Positions 63,641 to 64,000 of a stretch of 64,000 bases of DNA are shown here, piece by piece. A model generated the notes under the pieces. The model had not been told where the DNA came from and searched no databases. It saw only the letters and a list, made by a program, of their open reading frames with translations. The stretch is from Gammaproteobacteria bacterium. GTDB taxonomy: Bacteria; Pseudomonadota; Gammaproteobacteria; Pseudomonadales; Azotimanducaceae. The stretch spans positions 20,819-84,818 of the forward strand of contig NZGC01000081.1 of assembly GCA_002689445.1 (NCBI GenBank), written 5' to 3'. Within the stretch, counting starts at the first letter, position 1. Each line of letters opens with the position of its first letter. The position numbers were made by a program, and so were the translations under genes.

Positions 63641-64000
63641 TTACGAGCCCGAACCTTGGATTTGGCCTAGTTGCTCAAGAGAAGCCTGAAAAGCTTGAAA
63701 TTCTTGACTCCCGCGCTGACTCGCCAAGAATTGTGCCAAGGGATTGTTGCCGCCGATTGGGTCGACTATTGGCTCAGGGTTGTTCACGTTAGTGATAGAA
63801 ATCACCGCAACTTCAGTGTTTGAAAGCTCAGCAAGGCCTACCGACTTCGACCCCGGAGAGGGCTTAGGCATAGCGAACGCCTGATCAACCAATGTTTTGG
63901 GGAGGTCCGATTGGTAACGGGTCATTCCGCCCGACACAGACCACTCAACATCAAATTGCTCTGCAACAGTCCGCGTTGTGCTACCCGCATCCAGCATCGC
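63641..64000 (-). CDS. ppiD: PpiD-type periplasmic folding chaperone, C-terminal part, cut by window edge
   Basis: The visible 119 residues are the C-terminal tail of a SurA/PpiD-like membrane-anchored chaperone. Conserved parts are LPKTLVDQAFAMPKPSPGS, a short beta segment TEVAVISITNVNNPEP, and the FLASQRGSQEFQAFQASLE ending typical of PpiD in pseudomonads and relatives. The reading frame runs off the right edge, so the membrane anchor and PPIase domain are outside. About 230 bases without a gene separate it from mltD. Confidence 0.75.
   Translation of the reverse strand, partial: AMLDAGSTTRTVAEQFDVEWSVSGGMTRYQSDLPKTLVDQAFAMPKPSPGSKSVGLAELSNTEVAVISITNVNNPEPIVDPIGGNNPLAQFLASQRGSQEFQAFQASLEQLGQIQGSGS

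Overview
The window is a 64 kb piece of a bacterial chromosome that most resembles a free-living, probably marine gammaproteobacterium. This is inferred from gene order and families, not from a marker-gene search. The evidence is the mltD / SAM-methyltransferase / rnhA / dnaQ block, a PpiD-type chaperone, NfuA, GlnS, SohB, a DUF2970 protein, a general secretion pathway operon, and many lipid and acyl-CoA genes (three crotonase- or CaiB-type genes, ETF and ETF-QO, a thiolase with its OB-fold partner, AcuI/YhdH). Base composition looks close to 50% GC throughout. I saw no rRNA, tRNA, CRISPR array, insertion sequence or prophage.

Layout. 0-3.7 kb: a cut enoyl-CoA hydratase, alanine dehydrogenase divergent from an Lrp-type regulator, and a nitroreductase. 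3.7-6.8 kb: a repeat-rich leader with a LexA operator, then imuA-imuB. 7.0-7.5 kb: a glutathione peroxidase whose catalytic residue is encoded by an in-frame UGA followed by a SECIS-like hairpin, so it is a selenoprotein that standard gene calling would split. 7.6-11.4 kb: an RNA methyltransferase, a large DUF4397 lipoprotein and an alcohol dehydrogenase. 11.7-15.5 kb: a TauD-type dioxygenase and a CaiB-NUDIX-crotonase run. 15.7-17.6 kb: SlyD-like PPIase, YaiI, thymidine kinase. 18.0-21.2 kb: dnaE2 behind its own LexA operator. 21.3-22.6 kb: MATE transporter. 22.6-30.2 kb: gspEFGHIJKLM on the minus strand. 30.5-33.5 kb: LysR regulator, aspartate carbamoyltransferase, cysteine synthase, ending in a bidirectional terminator. 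33.5-37.2 kb: etfBA divergent from ETF-QO. 37.4-43.2 kb: small housekeeping and lipid genes. 43.2-51 kb: glyA, a dipeptidase, a dehydratase, glnS and a TSUP permease. 51.1-56.3 kb: nfuA, metH and two small membrane proteins. 57-64 kb: acuI, sohB, an SCP2 protein, dnaQ, rnhA, a methyltransferase, mltD and the C-terminal end of ppiD.

How the genes fit together. The DNA-damage part is the strongest system-level signal. imuA-imuB and dnaE2 encode the three parts of the error-prone ImuA-ImuB-DnaE2 mutasome. Here they form two separate transcription units about 11 kb apart, each with a near-perfect LexA palindrome, instead of the usual single cassette. The selenocysteine peroxidase lies just downstream of imuB. 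The lipid genes (ETF, ETF-QO, thiolase, crotonases, CaiB, AcuI) indicate acyl-CoA catabolism feeding the quinone pool. glyA and metH belong to one-carbon metabolism, and both have suggestive regulatory structure in their leaders.
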